Assembly: GCF_023221595.1 (NCBI RefSeq)
Contig: NZ_CP096563.1
Coordinates: 1,160,501-1,224,500 of the forward strand
DNA from: Rhodococcus qingshengii JCM 15477
Lineage (GTDB): Bacteria > Actinomycetota > Actinomycetes > Mycobacteriales > Mycobacteriaceae
DNA length: 64,000 nt
Direction of reading: 5' to 3'
Shown here: positions 8,070 through 18,107 of the stretch, piece by piece
Layout: each line of letters opens with the position of its first letter
Position numbering within the stretch: position 1 is the first letter of the stretch
The notes under the pieces: generated by a model
Told to the model about the DNA's origin: nothing
The model's database searches: none
The model's input: only the letters and a program-made list of their open reading frames with translations
Position numbers and translations under genes: made by a program

Positions 8070-8155
8070 GGGAGTTGGCACCCATTTCATGGGGCTGGCA
8101 CCCGTTCCGGCAGGTCGGAACGGGTGCCAACTGTCAGCAAAGGGTGCCAACTCCC
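8070..8155. repeat. Nested inverted repeats downstream of the aldehyde dehydrogenase gene
   Basis: An outer perfect 14-bp inverted repeat, GGGAGTTGGCACCC (8070-8083) and GGGTGCCAACTCCC (8142-8155), encloses an inner perfect 13-bp one, GGCACCCGTTCCG (8097-8109) and CGGAACGGGTGCC (8116-8128). The motif GGCACCC is thus present four times, twice per strand. The inner hairpin can end the reverse-strand operon. The outer pair lets the RNA fold into alternative structures. A related string, GGCACCCGTTTAGTGGG, occurs at about 12061. Confidence 0.75.
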
Positions 8156-8162
8156 GGGTGGG

Positions 8163-9608
<1,446 letters not shown>

Positions 9609-9612
9609 CAAT

Positions 9613-10782
9613 TCATTCCTCGGTGTTGTCGGTCGCCGCGAGGGCATACGCGTCGTCTGCCTGTGCGGTGTCGGTGAAACTGGTGAATCCGTATTTCTCG
9701 TGCGGTCCGATGGCGGCTACCTCGAAAAGACCGGTGCCGGTGTTGGTGTTCGTGCCTTCGGTGAGCGTGAAGGACGCGAGGTTGTCGACGGGGGAGAACA
9801 TGCGTTGGAACGGTTCGATCTCGTGGACCTTGTGGCGGAGCCCTTGTACGACGAGTTCGCCCTGCCACATTCCGTGACGCCAGTCCTGTTCGAGCCCGTA
9901 GCCGGTGCCGATTCCGATGTAGTTGGCCAGCAGCAGTTCGCAGGCGACGGTGAGGACTTCACCGCCTGGCCGGTGGAAGGTGATGGTCGCTCCGGTGACG
10001 TCGCGGGTGTCGGGGCAGAACGTCAGTTCGTGTTCGGGTCGGCCGAGCCATTCGTTGTCCCTGGCTTCGTCCGGCCACACTCGCATGGCTTCTTCGACGA
10101 TGCGCCTGCCTTGCTCGTCTTCCTGCATGATCACCGAGATCGTGAACTCGTCGAACTGCATGACCGCGTAGATCCAGAAGAAGTTCTGGATTCCGTCGAC
10201 GGCGCGTCTGCCTTGCGGTTCGGCTTCACCGACCGGACGCACACCCCACGAGCGGTCGCGGTTACCTCGCCACGTCTTCGGGTCGATCGCGAAGTCCTCC
10301 CCGTCGACGGTGAGCGATCCGGTCCACGTGCCGGTCTGCAGGAAGCGTGAGGTGTCGAACGTGACTCGTTCGAGTTGACGGCGAAAGTGCTTGGGCTCGA
10401 GCGCCGCGGGGATGGTGGCATCGAAGGTGATGTCGAAGGAGAGATCGTATTCGCTGCCCGGTTCGAGGACGACGCGGAGCTTCTGCAGCCCTTCGAGCAC
10501 TTCGATGCGCAAAGGCCCGACGGTGGTGTCGGTGCGGTCGGCGCCCAGAGCCTTCGACATACGAGCAACGATGTGGTCGTCACCGCGGCGCAGTACCGCG
10601 AAGGCGTCCATGACGCCGAGGTTGGGGTACTGGCCGAGTCCGACGATGAGGAACACGTCGGGGGATTCGGTGGGGTAGCAGTTGAAGTAGTAGCGGTCGT
10701 AGAAGTTTCGATCCGAGGTGGCTACGTGACGGATCGGTTCGGCGATCTGGTGAACGGGATAGTCGTCCATCGGTGAGAGCAT
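9613..10782 (-). CDS. Conserved hypothetical protein, lipocalin/CrtC-like
   Basis: 389 residues, soluble, beta-rich, with no signal peptide. Segments such as FYDRYYFNCYPTES, GDDHIVARMSKALG, WRGNRDRSWGVRPVGE and FDEFTISVIMQEDE resemble the mycobacterial and rhodococcal proteins related to hydroxyneurosporene-synthase-like (CrtC/AttH) lipocalin folds. The exact function is unknown; a role with a hydrophobic substrate is plausible. It sits between a phosphotransferase-like gene (2-base gap) and the aldehyde dehydrogenase (4-base gap), so the three are surely co-transcribed and probably act in one catabolic pathway. The start may be 10782 or ATG 10770 (MDDYPVHQ). Confidence 0.72.
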   Translation of the reverse strand: MLSPMDDYPVHQIAEPIRHVATSDRNFYDRYYFNCYPTESPDVFLIVGLGQYPNLGVMDAFAVLRRGDDHIVARMSKALGADRTDTTVGPLRIEVLEGLQKLRVVLEPGSEYDLSFDITFDATIPAALEPKHFRRQLERVTFDTSRFLQTGTWTGSLTVDGEDFAIDPKTWRGNRDRSWGVRPVGEAEPQGRRAVDGIQNFFWIYAVMQFDEFTISVIMQEDEQGRRIVEEAMRVWPDEARDNEWLGRPEHELTFCPDTRDVTGATITFHRPGGEVLTVACELLLANYIGIGTGYGLEQDWRHGMWQGELVVQGLRHKVHEIEPFQRMFSPVDNLASFTLTEGTNTNTGTGLFEVAAIGPHEKYGFTSFTDTAQADDAYALAATDNTEE

Positions 10783-10783
10783 G

Positions 10784-11971
10784 TCAGGCCAACCTCTCCC
10801 AGTAGGTACCGTCGAGCATCGCGGCGAGCGAAGCGCGGTGCATGATCATGTCGTCGGGGTCTTCGGGTCGCTGTGACTGGCCGAAAGCTATGGCGCGAGC
10901 CTGGATTCGCCACATGATGACCGCCTGACGCAGTGCGGCATAGGTAACGTAGAACTCCAGATCGTGTGGGGTGTGGCCGGTGATCTCGGCGTAGGTCTGC
11001 GCGAGATCCGGCAGTCGAAGGAAGTCGGGAAGACCGGGTAGGTTCGCCAGTCCGGCGATGTCCTCGAAGAACCTGTGCAGGAATGCCATCCAGCCCAGAT
11101 CCATCTCCCGCGGGCCGAGAGTTGCCATTTCCCAGTCCAGTACGGCTACCGGCGCGAAGTCCTGGTACATGACGTTGCCGATGCGCGAGTCGCCCCAACA
11201 GAGCACTGCCGGCGAATCGTCCGCAGGATTGTTCTCCTCGATCCAGTCGAGGGCACGTTCGATGAGCGGTGATCTGATCCCGTCGGAGACCACCCACTCG
11301 TAGTACGCGCGCTGCTCGGCGATGTGCGCCGTGAATGCTTCTCGTGCAGTCGTTCCCGAATTCGGGAGTCGGAGGAAGTCGAAACGCTCACCAGGTTTGT
11401 CGATGGCATGCAACTGAGCCAGGACGTCGACCGAGCTGCGCTGCAGGGTCTTTCGCTGCTCGGGTGACGCTTCGGTGACCCACGATCCGAAGTTGTACGG
11501 CATGACGTCCGGTGGCACGTCGCCGGAGATGCGTTCCATCACGAAGAACGGCGCACCCAACGCGTCCGGGTCGGATTCCGACCAGTACACCGCGGGTACG
11601 GGCACTGCCGAGTGCTCGCGCACCTGAGCCATGGTGCGGAACTGGGATTCGAGGTCGTAGGCAGGAAAGACCGGCATGGTCGATTCCGTCGGCGCCACCC
11701 GAGCGACCAAGGGATGATGTTCGCCGTCCCAGGTGGCGTCGAAGAGGATGGTTTCGCTGGACATGCCGTTGGCTGCGGGCAAGGTGACGTCGGCGACGGT
11801 CACAGTGGATCCGCTCGGCACCTTGCCGGCCATCCACCGTTCCAGGCGCTCACGGAGGTCTTCGGTGTCGCGGAGGGAATCGCTTGGTCGGGCGACCTGG
11901 GCGTGATGCTCGGTTTCATCGGTCGAAGAAGCAGTCGAGGCAACGTCAGATGAGGAAGCGTCTGGGCTCAC
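10784..11971 (-). CDS. Aminoglycoside-phosphotransferase-like (APH/ACAD10-type) protein
   Basis: 395 residues with a protein-kinase-like APH fold. Kinase features are visible: HHPLVARVAPTES for the nucleotide-contact strand, LAQLHAIDKPGERF, then the catalytic loop VLCWGDSRIGNVMYQ (Brenner-type with the Asp) and the metal-binding AVLDWEMATLGPREMDLGW. This subfamily is commonly next to acyl-CoA or aldehyde dehydrogenase genes in mycolata and is thought to act on catabolic hydroxy-compounds rather than antibiotics. Start GTG 11971 was chosen for its excellent AAGGAGG 5-7 bases upstream. The N-terminal 50 residues are Ser/Asp-rich and probably disordered. Promoter region contains a KstR-like palindrome. 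Confidence 0.85.
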   Translation of the reverse strand: MSPDASSSDVASTASSTDETEHHAQVARPSDSLRDTEDLRERLERWMAGKVPSGSTVTVADVTLPAANGMSSETILFDATWDGEHHPLVARVAPTESTMPVFPAYDLESQFRTMAQVREHSAVPVPAVYWSESDPDALGAPFFVMERISGDVPPDVMPYNFGSWVTEASPEQRKTLQRSSVDVLAQLHAIDKPGERFDFLRLPNSGTTAREAFTAHIAEQRAYYEWVVSDGIRSPLIERALDWIEENNPADDSPAVLCWGDSRIGNVMYQDFAPVAVLDWEMATLGPREMDLGWMAFLHRFFEDIAGLANLPGLPDFLRLPDLAQTYAEITGHTPHDLEFYVTYAALRQAVIMWRIQARAIAFGQSQRPEDPDDMIMHRASLAAMLDGTYWERLA

Positions 11972-12030
11972 GGTCACCTCCTTCCCGTAGGCGTCACGTG
12001 CAATGCCCGTAACGGTGTGAGTCAGAACAC

Positions 12031-12044
12031 TAAAACACGTTACA
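12031..12044. promoter_or_regulatory. KstR-type operator palindrome
   Basis: TAAAACACGTTACA fits TNNAACNNGTTNNA, the published consensus for KstR, the TetR repressor of sterol catabolism in mycobacteria and rhodococci. It lies 60 bases upstream of the phosphotransferase GTG in the only promoter-sized gap of that operon. A match to a short consensus can be chance. Confidence 0.5.
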
Positions 12045-12110
12045 GAAATTGGGAACAGGTGGCACCCGTTTAGTGGGACTCCCTGCGGATTTATCGGGGA
12101 AGAACGCGTG

Positions 12111-12998
12111 TCAGATAACGGCGGTGAGCGCGAGCAGGCCCGCACCGGTCAGAGTTCCGGCGCCACCCAGCTCGGCGGGAACGATCCGGAGCCCGGCGAC
12201 GAACGACAAACGGGCATGTCGGGCAGCCGCGTCGAGCATCGGTTCCCACAGCGGTGTACCCGACTGGGCGAAACCGCCGCCGATCACCGCGAGGTCCACG
12301 TCCAGGAGGGCAGCCGCCGAGGCGATGGCACCACCGAGCGCCGTGCCTGCACGGTGAAGCGCGTCCACGGCGATCGCGTCGCCGCTGCGTGCACCCTCGG
12401 CTAGTTCACGGCCGGTGTTCCCCGACCAGCCCTGGCTACGAGCCCATCGCACCGCGGACGGTCCACTTGCCACCGTCTCGAGGCAGCCGACGCCCCCGCA
12501 GCTGCACGGTTCGGCAGATCCTGGAACGACGAGATGGCCGATGTGACCGGCGTTCCCCGTGCGACCCCGAGCAATCTCACCGCCGAGAACGATTCCTCCG
12601 CCGATTCCCGTCGAGACGACCAGGCTCAGGAGGTTCGGGGTTCCGCGTCCGGCGCCGTGGTGGAACTCCGCCAATGCCGCTGCGGCTCCGTCCATTGCGA
12701 GGGCGGTTCCGGCATCGGGAAAGACGCTGCGGACGCCCGCTACGAGCTCGAATCCTTGTGCCCACTCGGTGATGTTGATGGGAGCGACGACGCCGGCGAC
12801 GGTGTCCACCGGCCCGGCGCACGCGATGCCGACACCGTCGACCTCTCGGCCGTCTGCGACTCGTTCGAGCAGCGCCGCACAGGATCCCCACGGGTCGGTC
12901 TGCGGCGTCGGCACGCTGTCGAACACGGGAACGCGGCCGTCCTCGGACACGACCCCGGCAGCCATCTTGGTACCACCGATGTCGACTGCGAGGCGCAT
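12111..12998 (-). CDS. ROK-family sugar kinase (glucokinase-like)
   Basis: 295 residues. The phosphate-binding loop AVDIGGTKMAAGVV is at the N-terminus, the sugar/ATP segment VVSTGIGGGIVLGGEI in the middle, and the ROK zinc motif GHLVVPGSAEPCSCGGVGCLE after it, with the Cys-x-Cys-Gly-x2-Gly-Cys spacing. It probably phosphorylates glucose or another hexose using ATP. It follows the methyltransferase gene with a 4-base gap on the same strand, so the two are co-transcribed. Sugar specificity cannot be read from the sequence. Confidence 0.9.
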   Translation of the reverse strand: MRLAVDIGGTKMAAGVVSEDGRVPVFDSVPTPQTDPWGSCAALLERVADGREVDGVGIACAGPVDTVAGVVAPINITEWAQGFELVAGVRSVFPDAGTALAMDGAAAALAEFHHGAGRGTPNLLSLVVSTGIGGGIVLGGEIARGRTGNAGHIGHLVVPGSAEPCSCGGVGCLETVASGPSAVRWARSQGWSGNTGRELAEGARSGDAIAVDALHRAGTALGGAIASAAALLDVDLAVIGGGFAQSGTPLWEPMLDAAARHARLSFVAGLRIVPAELGGAGTLTGAGLLALTAVI

Positions 12999-13002
12999 GT
13001 CG

Positions 13003-13821
13003 CTATCGCTTTTCGAGAACCACGACGAGGTTGCTCACCAGGAACTCCCGCAGACCGGGGACTCGGACCATCCACCACGCCCACGACGGGTGGTAGCGCG
13101 GGATCGCGGCGAGCAACGTGCCCTGGCTGGTTCCACGGGCCCAGCGTAAGCCGTCCGTGGCGCCGACTTTGAACAACGACACCCCGAATCTGTTCTTCGG
13201 TTCGCGTCCGGTCTTGCGTAGGTACCGCTTGGCTGCGTACTCGCCACCCAGCGCGTGCCACGGTCCGGTTTCGTGGCCGCCGAACGGACCCCACCACAGG
13301 GTGTACGAGAGAACCATCAAGCCGCCGGGCTTGGTCACGCGCAGCATTTCCTCGGCCATCAGCCAGGGCTCGCTGACGTGTTCGGCCACGTTGGAGGAGA
13401 AGCAGATGTCCACGGACGAGTCCAGGAACGGCAGTGCCAAACCGGATCCGCGCACCGCGCCGCCCACCGTCAGACCTGCTGCGTGCATCTCCGACGGATC
13501 GGGTTCGACGGGAATGTAGCGGGCACCTGCGGCCTGGAAGACCTCCGCGAAATAGCCCGGACCGCCGCCGACGTCGAGGACAGTGAGACCGTCGAGGGAT
13601 CGTCCGGTGTGACCTTCGTGCAGGTCCGAGATCAATTCGACGGAGTCGCGCGCAAGCGCGCCGTAGAAGATGTCGGGCGCGGACTGCTCGTGGCGGAAGT
13701 CGCTGAGCAGGCCGAACGAGCGTTTCAGGGTTGCCCGTCGGCCGAAAATGCGGGTCACTGCGGGCTTGGTCACGGGTAGCAACTTTAGCCACTGGGTCGC
13801 CCGGTCCACGAACACCGTCAC
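13003..13821 (-). CDS. SAM-dependent class I methyltransferase (Rv0224c-like)
   Basis: 272 residues. SAM motif I is visible in LTVLDVGGGPGYFAEVFQAAG; then YIPVEPDPSEMHAAG and LPFLDSSVDICFSSNVAEHV (the post-II motif) and EEMLRVTKPGGLMVLSYT follow. Target unknown. Its neighbours are an aldehyde dehydrogenase upstream region, a GT4 glycosyltransferase and large membrane proteins, matching the Rv0223c-Rv0226c order of M. tuberculosis and suggesting a cell-envelope glycan or lipid as substrate. GTG start at 13821; a divergent 126-base gap separates it from the glycosyltransferase. Confidence 0.85.
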   Translation of the reverse strand: MTVFVDRATQWLKLLPVTKPAVTRIFGRRATLKRSFGLLSDFRHEQSAPDIFYGALARDSVELISDLHEGHTGRSLDGLTVLDVGGGPGYFAEVFQAAGARYIPVEPDPSEMHAAGLTVGGAVRGSGLALPFLDSSVDICFSSNVAEHVSEPWLMAEEMLRVTKPGGLMVLSYTLWWGPFGGHETGPWHALGGEYAAKRYLRKTGREPKNRFGVSLFKVGATDGLRWARGTSQGTLLAAIPRYHPSWAWWMVRVPGLREFLVSNLVVVLEKR

Positions 13822-13946
13822 GAGGGCGGCAATACGGACGCTCGAACAGTTAGGGTGTTCGGCAGGGTTACCGGCCGGTCAGGCGGGGCATCCCGCAGGA
13901 TCGCCCGAACCGGGGTGGCCACCGACCAACTCAGGGAGTAACGCAC

Positions 13947-15161
13947 GTGCGCGAGGTTCTGTTGCTCTGCTGGCGCGATACCGGGCATCCCCAGGGCGGT
14001 GGAAGCGAGCGTTACCTCGAGCAGGTCGGATCCCAGTTGGCCGAGCGCGGTATCAAGGTGACGCTGCGGACGGCGTCGTATCCCGGGGCGCCCGCGTCGG
14101 AGGTTCGAGACGGCATCACCATCAGCCGGGCCGGTGGACGTTTCAGCGTGTACCCCCGCGCTCTGGCCGCCATTGCCGCCGGACGTCTGGGTTTCGGATC
14201 ACTCAAGGGCATTCGCCCCGACGCGGTGATCGACACCCAGAACGGCATCCCTTTCTTCTCGAAGACCGTGGCGGGTGCACCGGTCACGCTTTTGGTCCAT
14301 CACTGCCATCGCGAACAGTGGCCGGTGGCAGGCAAGCTCGTCGGCCGGATCGGCTGGTGGGTCGAATCGCGATTGTCACCGCGCACCCATCGACGTAGTC
14401 AGTATCTGACGGTGTCGCTTCCCTCAGCGGAAGAATTGGTGGACCTGGGTGTCGAGCGCGAACGAATTGCCGTGGTGCGTAACGGTGCCGATCGGCTCCC
14501 CGTCGGCGTCGACGCGGGCGGATCGATCACCAGGGCCGAGCGTCCCACCATCTCGGTTCTCTCACGGCTGGTGCCGCACAAGCAGATCGAGGACGCACTC
14601 GAAGCGGTCGCAGCCCTGCGGCCGACGCTTCCGGACATCCATCTCGACGTCATCGGTGGTGGTTGGTGGGAGCAGAACCTGCGCGATCGCGCCGCCGAGT
14701 TGGGGATCGGTGACGCCGTCTCGTTCTACGGCCACGTCGACGAGGCTCGCAAACACGAACTGCTGGCGCAGTCGTGGATCCACCTCATGCCTTCGCGGAA
14801 GGAAGGGTGGGGCCTGGCGGTCATCGAGGCTGCGCAGCACGGTGTTCCGACGATCGGTTACCGCAGTTCGAAGGGTCTGACCGATTCGATCGTCGACGGA
14901 GTGACGGGCCTTCTGGTCGGGGGCGAGAACGCCGGCGAGGGCGACATCGCCGATCTGACGCAGGCTGCCGGCACTCTGCTCCGCGACCACGAACTTCGCA
15001 TGGTGCTCGGTGAGAAAGCTCGCGTGTGGTCCGGTGAGTTCTCCTGGGAACAGACCGGCACCGGAGTGCTCGAGGTGCTGACCGCGCACAAGGACGGTCG
15101 GTGGGTCTCAGGACTGGCCGCGCCGCGCGAGTCGAATTCGGTTCTGGTTCAGTCCGACTGA
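13947..15161 (+). CDS. GT4-family glycosyltransferase (Rv0225-like)
   Basis: 404 residues with the two-Rossmann GT-B fold. The N-terminal domain contains CWRDTGHPQGGGSERYLEQ, the Gly-rich loop of GT4 enzymes. The C-terminal donor domain shows SVLSRLVPHKQIEDALEAV, then HLMPSRKEGWGLAVIEAAQ, the retaining EX7E signature with both glutamates. It probably adds a sugar to an envelope polymer or lipid. It is convergent with the membrane protein gene at 15108-16847, overlapping it by 54 bases. Start GTG/ATG choice: GTG 13947 with GGGAGTAACGCAC upstream. Confidence 0.9.
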   Translation: MREVLLLCWRDTGHPQGGGSERYLEQVGSQLAERGIKVTLRTASYPGAPASEVRDGITISRAGGRFSVYPRALAAIAAGRLGFGSLKGIRPDAVIDTQNGIPFFSKTVAGAPVTLLVHHCHREQWPVAGKLVGRIGWWVESRLSPRTHRRSQYLTVSLPSAEELVDLGVERERIAVVRNGADRLPVGVDAGGSITRAERPTISVLSRLVPHKQIEDALEAVAALRPTLPDIHLDVIGGGWWEQNLRDRAAELGIGDAVSFYGHVDEARKHELLAQSWIHLMPSRKEGWGLAVIEAAQHGVPTIGYRSSKGLTDSIVDGVTGLLVGGENAGEGDIADLTQAAGTLLRDHELRMVLGEKARVWSGEFSWEQTGTGVLEVLTAHKDGRWVSGLAAPRESNSVLVQSD

Positions 15162-16847
15162 GATCAGCGCGATCGCACCCATCAGGACCCACGCGAGATG
15201 CGCAACTAGGACGGCAGTTCGGGCACCGGTCGAGGCTTCCTGCGTGGCAATGTCTCCCGGTACTCGGAATAGCGCGAGATCGTCGTCGGCGAAGACCTGT
15301 TCCAAGCCGTCGAGCGTGGTTGCCGAGTTGCCGAGTTGACCTGGTGTCCCGCGCTCGATCAGTACCCATCCGACTCCGAGATCGGCCAACTGCGTAGGAC
15401 TTCCGCCGGCCAGCAGTAGGTCCTCGACCCGAGTTGCCCGAGTCCCCTCGCCGCCGACAGCACCACCGGCAACCACCAGTTGGCCGGTCTGCAGAACGTC
15501 GAGGGGCAGGAAGCGTGGTGCAGGGTCGAGTACCGGCGCATCACCGCTGTAGGGGAACGCGCGGAACATTCCGGCGGGAAGCACTGCAACGTCACCGGTT
15601 TCGTCTCGCAGTTGATCGGCCACCACGGTCCAGGAACCGGGGTAGTGCACGGGCTTCAACGCGCCGCCGACACCCCACACCAGATCCGGCAGTACCACGA
15701 TCGTCACCACGACGGCGGCAACCGAGAATGCCGGGCGGGGGAGGGAGAACCGATTTCCTGCCCACATCACCGCGGCGGCCGCAGCAAGTGCGTAGAACGG
15801 GACGGCCAGCGCGACCCACTTCTGCGCGTCACGCAGTAGACCGGCGCCGGTGAACACCTCGACCGACCATCGGCCGACGTCGAGCCCCCACGGAGTAGCG
15901 CCCAGGGTCGGAGCGAGCACCGCGAACAGGGCCAGCGCGCCGAGTCCACTGACAACGGGGTTCCGGCGTCGGCGCCATAGAGCGGGCACACCGGCAAACA
16001 CCACGACAAGCAGAAGAACTGTTCCCACCAATGCGAAGAGTGTTGTGCGCGTGGACGGTACCGCTGCCGAGTTCCAGATACCGCCGAGCCCGGCGAGGCT
16101 GCCGAGCGTCGCGAGTCCCGGTTCTGCTCGGGCGGCAAAGGCGGCGACTCCCGCTGGATCGGAACCGTCGCCTGCTGCTCCGGATACGAAGGTGGCGACC
16201 AACCACGGCGAGGCGGCGACGAGGAACAGCCCGATAGCGCCGCAGACACGCCGCATGGCCGAGGTTCGGCCTCCGGGGGTGGCTACCACCACCAGCGCGG
16301 CTGTCAGAGCGAGCAGAGCGCCGGTAGGTGTCAGACCCGCGTATGCCAGTGACGCGGCCAACGCCCACCAGGACCCGGGCGTGGCTCGGCGAACTCCGAT
16401 TCCGGCACACACGATCCACGGCAGTGCGGCATAACCGGTCAGCAGGCTCCAATGTCCTTGTAACAGGCGCTCGGCCACGTAGGGGTTCCAGAGCATCACC
16501 GTCGACGCGACCAGTTGTGGACCGACACCGGCCGTCGGCAGCAGGACGGCGACCATGCGCGCCGCACCCCAACCGGCGAGCCAGAGCGCCACGAGCAGGA
16601 TGAACTTGACCACCAGTCCGCCGTCGATCACGGTGCTCAACGCTGCGATCAGTGCGTCCTGGGGAACGGCGCGGGCCGCGGCGTCGGTGAGTCCGAGGGC
16701 GGAGTCGGTCAAGTACGAGCGCGGCGTGCTGACGGCGTCGCGCAGCAGGAGGTAGCCGGGGCCGAGCAGCGGTCCGAGGATCAACAGTGCCAGCGCCAGG
16801 CTGTACGCCGCAGGCAGGTAACGGCGGTATCCGGCTTGCACTGTCAT
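15108..16847 (-). CDS. Large polytopic membrane protein (Rv0226c-like)
   Basis: 579 residues with about a dozen hydrophobic helices from LPAAYSLALALLILGPLLGP onward (LLVALWLAGWGAARMVAVLL, LLASLAYAGL-type segments, VVLPDLVWGVG). The C-terminal 200 residues hold a soluble loop (VLPAGMFRAFPYSGDAP) and a final helix. This layout is typical of GT-C-like envelope proteins, but no glycosyltransferase motif is certain. Syntenic with Rv0226c. I chose ATG 16847 because an upstream extension to 16892 would overlap the divergent flippase gene; the ribosome-binding site is weak. It overlaps the GT4 gene tail-to-tail by 54 bases. Confidence 0.75.
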   Translation of the reverse strand: MTVQAGYRRYLPAAYSLALALLILGPLLGPGYLLLRDAVSTPRSYLTDSALGLTDAAARAVPQDALIAALSTVIDGGLVVKFILLVALWLAGWGAARMVAVLLPTAGVGPQLVASTVMLWNPYVAERLLQGHWSLLTGYAALPWIVCAGIGVRRATPGSWWALAASLAYAGLTPTGALLALTAALVVVATPGGRTSAMRRVCGAIGLFLVAASPWLVATFVSGAAGDGSDPAGVAAFAARAEPGLATLGSLAGLGGIWNSAAVPSTRTTLFALVGTVLLLVVVFAGVPALWRRRRNPVVSGLGALALFAVLAPTLGATPWGLDVGRWSVEVFTGAGLLRDAQKWVALAVPFYALAAAAAVMWAGNRFSLPRPAFSVAAVVVTIVVLPDLVWGVGGALKPVHYPGSWTVVADQLRDETGDVAVLPAGMFRAFPYSGDAPVLDPAPRFLPLDVLQTGQLVVAGGAVGGEGTRATRVEDLLLAGGSPTQLADLGVGWVLIERGTPGQLGNSATTLDGLEQVFADDDLALFRVPGDIATQEASTGARTAVLVAHLAWVLMGAIALISVGLNQNRIRLARRGQS

Positions 16848-16880
16848 GACGCGCACGATACGTGGTGCATCATTACTGCC

Positions 16881-18107
16881 ATGCCTCGCCAACCACTCGA
16901 TCGCGCCGCCGCGGCCGGGGTCGGCATGGTTTTGGTGGGATCGATGACGGCCAATGTCGCGTCGTACCTGTTGGCATGGTTGGCCAGCCGATGGTTGGGT
17001 CCGGTCGGCTACGGCGAGTTCGCGAGTCTGCTTGCCGCCCAGTTGGTACTTGCGGTTCCGGCTTTGGCGTTGCAGACGGTGGTCGCCCGCGAGGCGGTGC
17101 GTGGCAAGAGCACAGATGCGTTGCGGTCGTTGGGGTATCGATGCACCGCGATCGTCGCCGTCCTCGCGGTGGCGCTCGCTCCGGCGATGGCGTGGCTGCT
17201 CGACACCGGAATCGTGGCGTCGTTCTCGGCATTGGTGACCGCGCCCATGTTGGTTCTACTGGCAACGGAGCAGGGGTTGTTGCAGGGTCACGGTCGGTTC
17301 GGCACTCTCAGTGCCGTGCTGGCCGGAGCCGGGGTGATGAAAGTCCTTCCGGCAGTGATCGTTCTGGCTTTCGGTGGCGGAGCAGGCGCGGCATTGGTCG
17401 CCGGCGCGGCCGGAACTGCGTTGCTGGTGGCGATAGTTCGAGTGGTCGACCGAACCGTCACGGTGAGCGAGGACCGTCCGGTGCGTATCGGCGTCGTCTC
17501 CGTGCTCGCGGCGTCACAAGTCCAGCTTGCGTTGATCGCGTTGTCTTCGCTGGACCTGCTGATCGTCCGCGTCGTCCTCAGTGAGTACGACGCCGGTGTC
17601 TACGCACTCGGCGCCGTCGCGACGAAGGTGGCGTTCTGGCTGCCACAGGCAGTGGGCGTCGTGCTGTACCCGAAGATGGCGAATCCGGCGCACTCGGCGC
17701 AAGCGGTTCGCTCGGCGTTGGCGGTGCTCGTCGGCATCGGCGCCGTGTTGGTTCTGGGGGCGGCGGTTGCCGGCCCGCTGGTGCCGATGCTCGTGGGCGA
17801 CGCGTACGCCGCCGTGGCTCCGATGCTGTGGGCCTTCGCTCTGCACGGTGCAGCGCTGGCGGTACTCCAGGGTGCTTTGCTGTCCGCAATCGCGTCAGAA
17901 CGCACACGAGTGGCCGTTCTGGCGTGGGCAGGACTGGCCGTGGAGGCGACGGTGATGCTGGTGTGGGCGAAGACGCCGGGAGAGTTGATCGGCGTCGCCG
18001 TGGTGGTTGCGTCGACGACGGCGTTGGCGGTGTCCGTCGCCGCAGTGCGAAGTGCCGACCGCGCCGGGCCGGCACCTCGCGGCTCTGTCAGTTCTCCAGA
18101 CGCGTGA
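16881..18107 (+). CDS. Wzx-like polysaccharide/oligosaccharide flippase (MVF superfamily)
   Basis: 408 residues, nearly all hydrophobic, with about 12 helices (VGMVLVGSMTANVASYLLAW first). The segment LASRWLGPVGYGEFASLLAAQ is the hallmark of the Wzx/polysaccharide-export family. It would flip a lipid-linked glycan across the membrane for envelope assembly, which fits the GT4 and AftD neighbours. Start ATG 16881, 33 bases from the divergent membrane-protein start; the upstream open frame is antisense to that gene and is not used. The 3' end overlaps the binding-protein gene tail by 20 bases. Confidence 0.82.
   Translation: MPRQPLDRAAAAGVGMVLVGSMTANVASYLLAWLASRWLGPVGYGEFASLLAAQLVLAVPALALQTVVAREAVRGKSTDALRSLGYRCTAIVAVLAVALAPAMAWLLDTGIVASFSALVTAPMLVLLATEQGLLQGHGRFGTLSAVLAGAGVMKVLPAVIVLAFGGGAGAALVAGAAGTALLVAIVRVVDRTVTVSEDRPVRIGVVSVLAASQVQLALIALSSLDLLIVRVVLSEYDAGVYALGAVATKVAFWLPQAVGVVLYPKMANPAHSAQAVRSALAVLVGIGAVLVLGAAVAGPLVPMLVGDAYAAVAPMLWAFALHGAALAVLQGALLSAIASERTRVAVLAWAGLAVEATVMLVWAKTPGELIGVAVVVASTTALAVSVAAVRSADRAGPAPRGSVSSPDA

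Noticed and set aside
10784..11971. Aminoglycoside resistance phosphotransferase
   Set aside because: Sequence and context (ALDH operon, KstR-like site) fit the ACAD10-type catabolic kinases of mycolata rather than antibiotic-inactivating enzymes.
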